From Apostichopus japonicus (taxonomy: Eukaryota > Echinodermata > Holothuroidea > Aspidochirotida > Stichopodidae), in contig NC_092579.1 of NCBI RefSeq assembly GCF_037975245.1, forward strand, positions 8,732,001 through 8,796,000: a stretch of 64,000 nt of DNA, given 5' to 3'. The notes beneath the pieces were generated by a model, which had not been told where the DNA came from, made no database searches, and saw only the letters and a program-made list of their open reading frames with translations. The position numbers and the translations under genes are program-made. Below are positions 62,587 through 64,000 of the stretch, piece after piece (positions within the stretch are counted from its first letter, which is position 1; each line of letters begins with the position of its first letter).

Positions 62587-64000
62587 GCAGGCACAACAGA
62601 CGAAACTGGATTCTTGACTGAGCTTTGGGTTGGGGAGGGCCAGTCGCACGTATGAACAATAGGACATTTTAGTCTATGAAAAATGGGCAAATGTCTATTG
62701 TTCATCACTTTGAATAGGGGAACATGTGCCATTGATCCCCCGGTATCCTTCGCATTGCCTCTCTTCACCGCTTGAACGATTGAAGGTTCATACCAAAATT
62801 AGTATAATTCTCATTTACGGGTAGTTTTCACTAAAGACAATAGGCAATTATTCTGGTTGGATTCTTCACAAATGTGGCAGTCACTTAGTTTAGAAAAAGC
62901 GAAATGAGTAGAATAACCATAAGGTATACACTGCAGCTGAGTAGAAATGGTGGTGGGGGAGGGGGGAGAGAATGGATTCAACTCTATCCGTTCGTGTGAA
63001 ACATTGCACTAGTAACTTCAGTGAAGCAGTTGATAATGTTATATATGGTAGCATGTCTTCCTTGCTGTTTTATTACTCATTTTACCTTTGGTTTGTCTAT
63101 TATTCACTCATTCTGCACTTAATTGCTATTGAAAATGAACAAGTACATATGATACAAAGCATATCCATTTAGTTTTATTATTAAAATTACAAAATTAATG
63201 TTTTTTCCCCACCAAATTTAGTCATTTATAATGTTTATAACGTTACAAAGTGCGAATTGCTGTATGAAACATTCTTGTCACAAGAAATGATGAATGCATT
63301 TAGTTGATATGGCGAGTAATAGAAGAAGAAAACGTTCCCATCCCCCTCCACCTAGTCCATCTTCTTCCAGCCTGTCATTAAGTATTTAAATAACCAATCA
63401 CGTTGACGGCTAACATCCTTGAATGACTCTTTCCAAGCATTTTACCGTACTTTAATACGAGCAAAATGTGTATTAAAGAATCAGTGCATTGGAGGAAACC
63501 TCTGCTACTGACTAGAAGATGGCTTTCCAATATCGTTTTTTTTTTGTGTTCTATATTTTCTATAAATGTCCGGCAAATAACCACTTCTTTTAACCAAATT
63601 AAACTATAGTTTTATCTTACTGGATACGATATGCCATTGTAGCCGTCACTGTCACTCCACGAACTAATTATCATATTTTAGAGTACTTGTCAGGCAAATA
63701 TAGCGTTTTAGAATCACATCTCTGGACACACGCCTTCTGAACCATGTCACTTATCACGATCACACCATAGTCCATCTGTTATGTTTACAATATCACATCA
63801 CATGTCGGCCATATCAATAAAATATCCCCGGAATATGCATATTGCATGTTTTTCTTTGCGAAATGGTTCCACGAGCCGCGTTGATGGCTTTAAAAACCAA
63901 CTTGCGGTGACTACAAATATGCGACCACCAGTGATCTAAGCTTACTTCGTGAAAATCATGATCATATCGATTTAACAGAGATATTCACTCAGTCTGATGA
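62587..64000. repeat. Repeat D, right copy
   Basis: Direct repeat of 1-951 plus 1949-2320. It runs to the window edge and ends on TCTGATGA, the site occupied by the hAT-type element in the left copy. Confidence 0.88.

Overview
The window looks like nuclear DNA from a marine invertebrate deuterostome, most likely an echinoderm and possibly a sea cucumber. Basis: short exons with GT/AG introns, AT-rich intergenic DNA full of (TA)n, Penelope-like, CR1-type and hAT-type elements, and Tie-like receptor exons. Species assignment is inference. No bacterial genes, rRNA or functional tRNA were seen. All recognised genes are on the plus strand; most coding-like sequence on the minus strand is retroelement debris.

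Layout. 1-2320 is the first copy of a long repeat (D) whose second copy closes the window (62.6-64.0 kb). 2.3-3.4 kb is a nested hAT-type insertion. 3.8-7.3 kb holds two leucine-rich-repeat (LRR) transmembrane receptor genes; the second has lost its tail to a (TA)n tract and a Penelope-like insertion. 8.9-11.6 kb holds repeats A and B, which recur at 61.5 and 54.7 kb. 14.3-19.0 kb is a decayed LINE on the minus strand. 19.6-20.8 kb has two exons of a broken receptor tyrosine kinase. 21.7-22.1 kb is an LRR fragment. 22.4-26.8 kb is a broken copy of the large receptor gene. 27-38 kb is transposons and simple repeats. 38.26-53.72 kb is the main locus, 17 recognisable exons. 54.5-64 kb repeats the left-hand pattern: B, C, a broken LRR gene, a Penelope-like fragment, a nearly intact LRR gene, A, D.

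The main locus is the most interesting item. Its exons encode signal peptide, NIDO, IPT/TIG, a linker, AMOP, VWD, sushi, two Ig-like domains and three EGF-like domains. The first part is a MUC4/SUSD2-type module; the last part (Ig-Ig-EGF-EGF-EGF) follows the order and spacing of the Tie (angiopoietin receptor) ectodomain. Kinase exons of the type expected for a Tie-like receptor lie 18 kb upstream, in another broken unit. I infer a local family of mucin-module/Tie-like receptors evolving by duplication and decay beside an LRR receptor family. The copy here carries two frame lesions and no kinase downstream, so it is either a pseudogene or affected by sequence errors.

The repeat order (D-LRR-A-B ... 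C-LRR-receptor ... B-C-LRR-A-D) indicates a tandem segmental duplication array, later dispersed by insertions. How these genes work together cannot be read from the sequence; cell-surface recognition, perhaps immune, is a guess from the domain types and rapid turnover.
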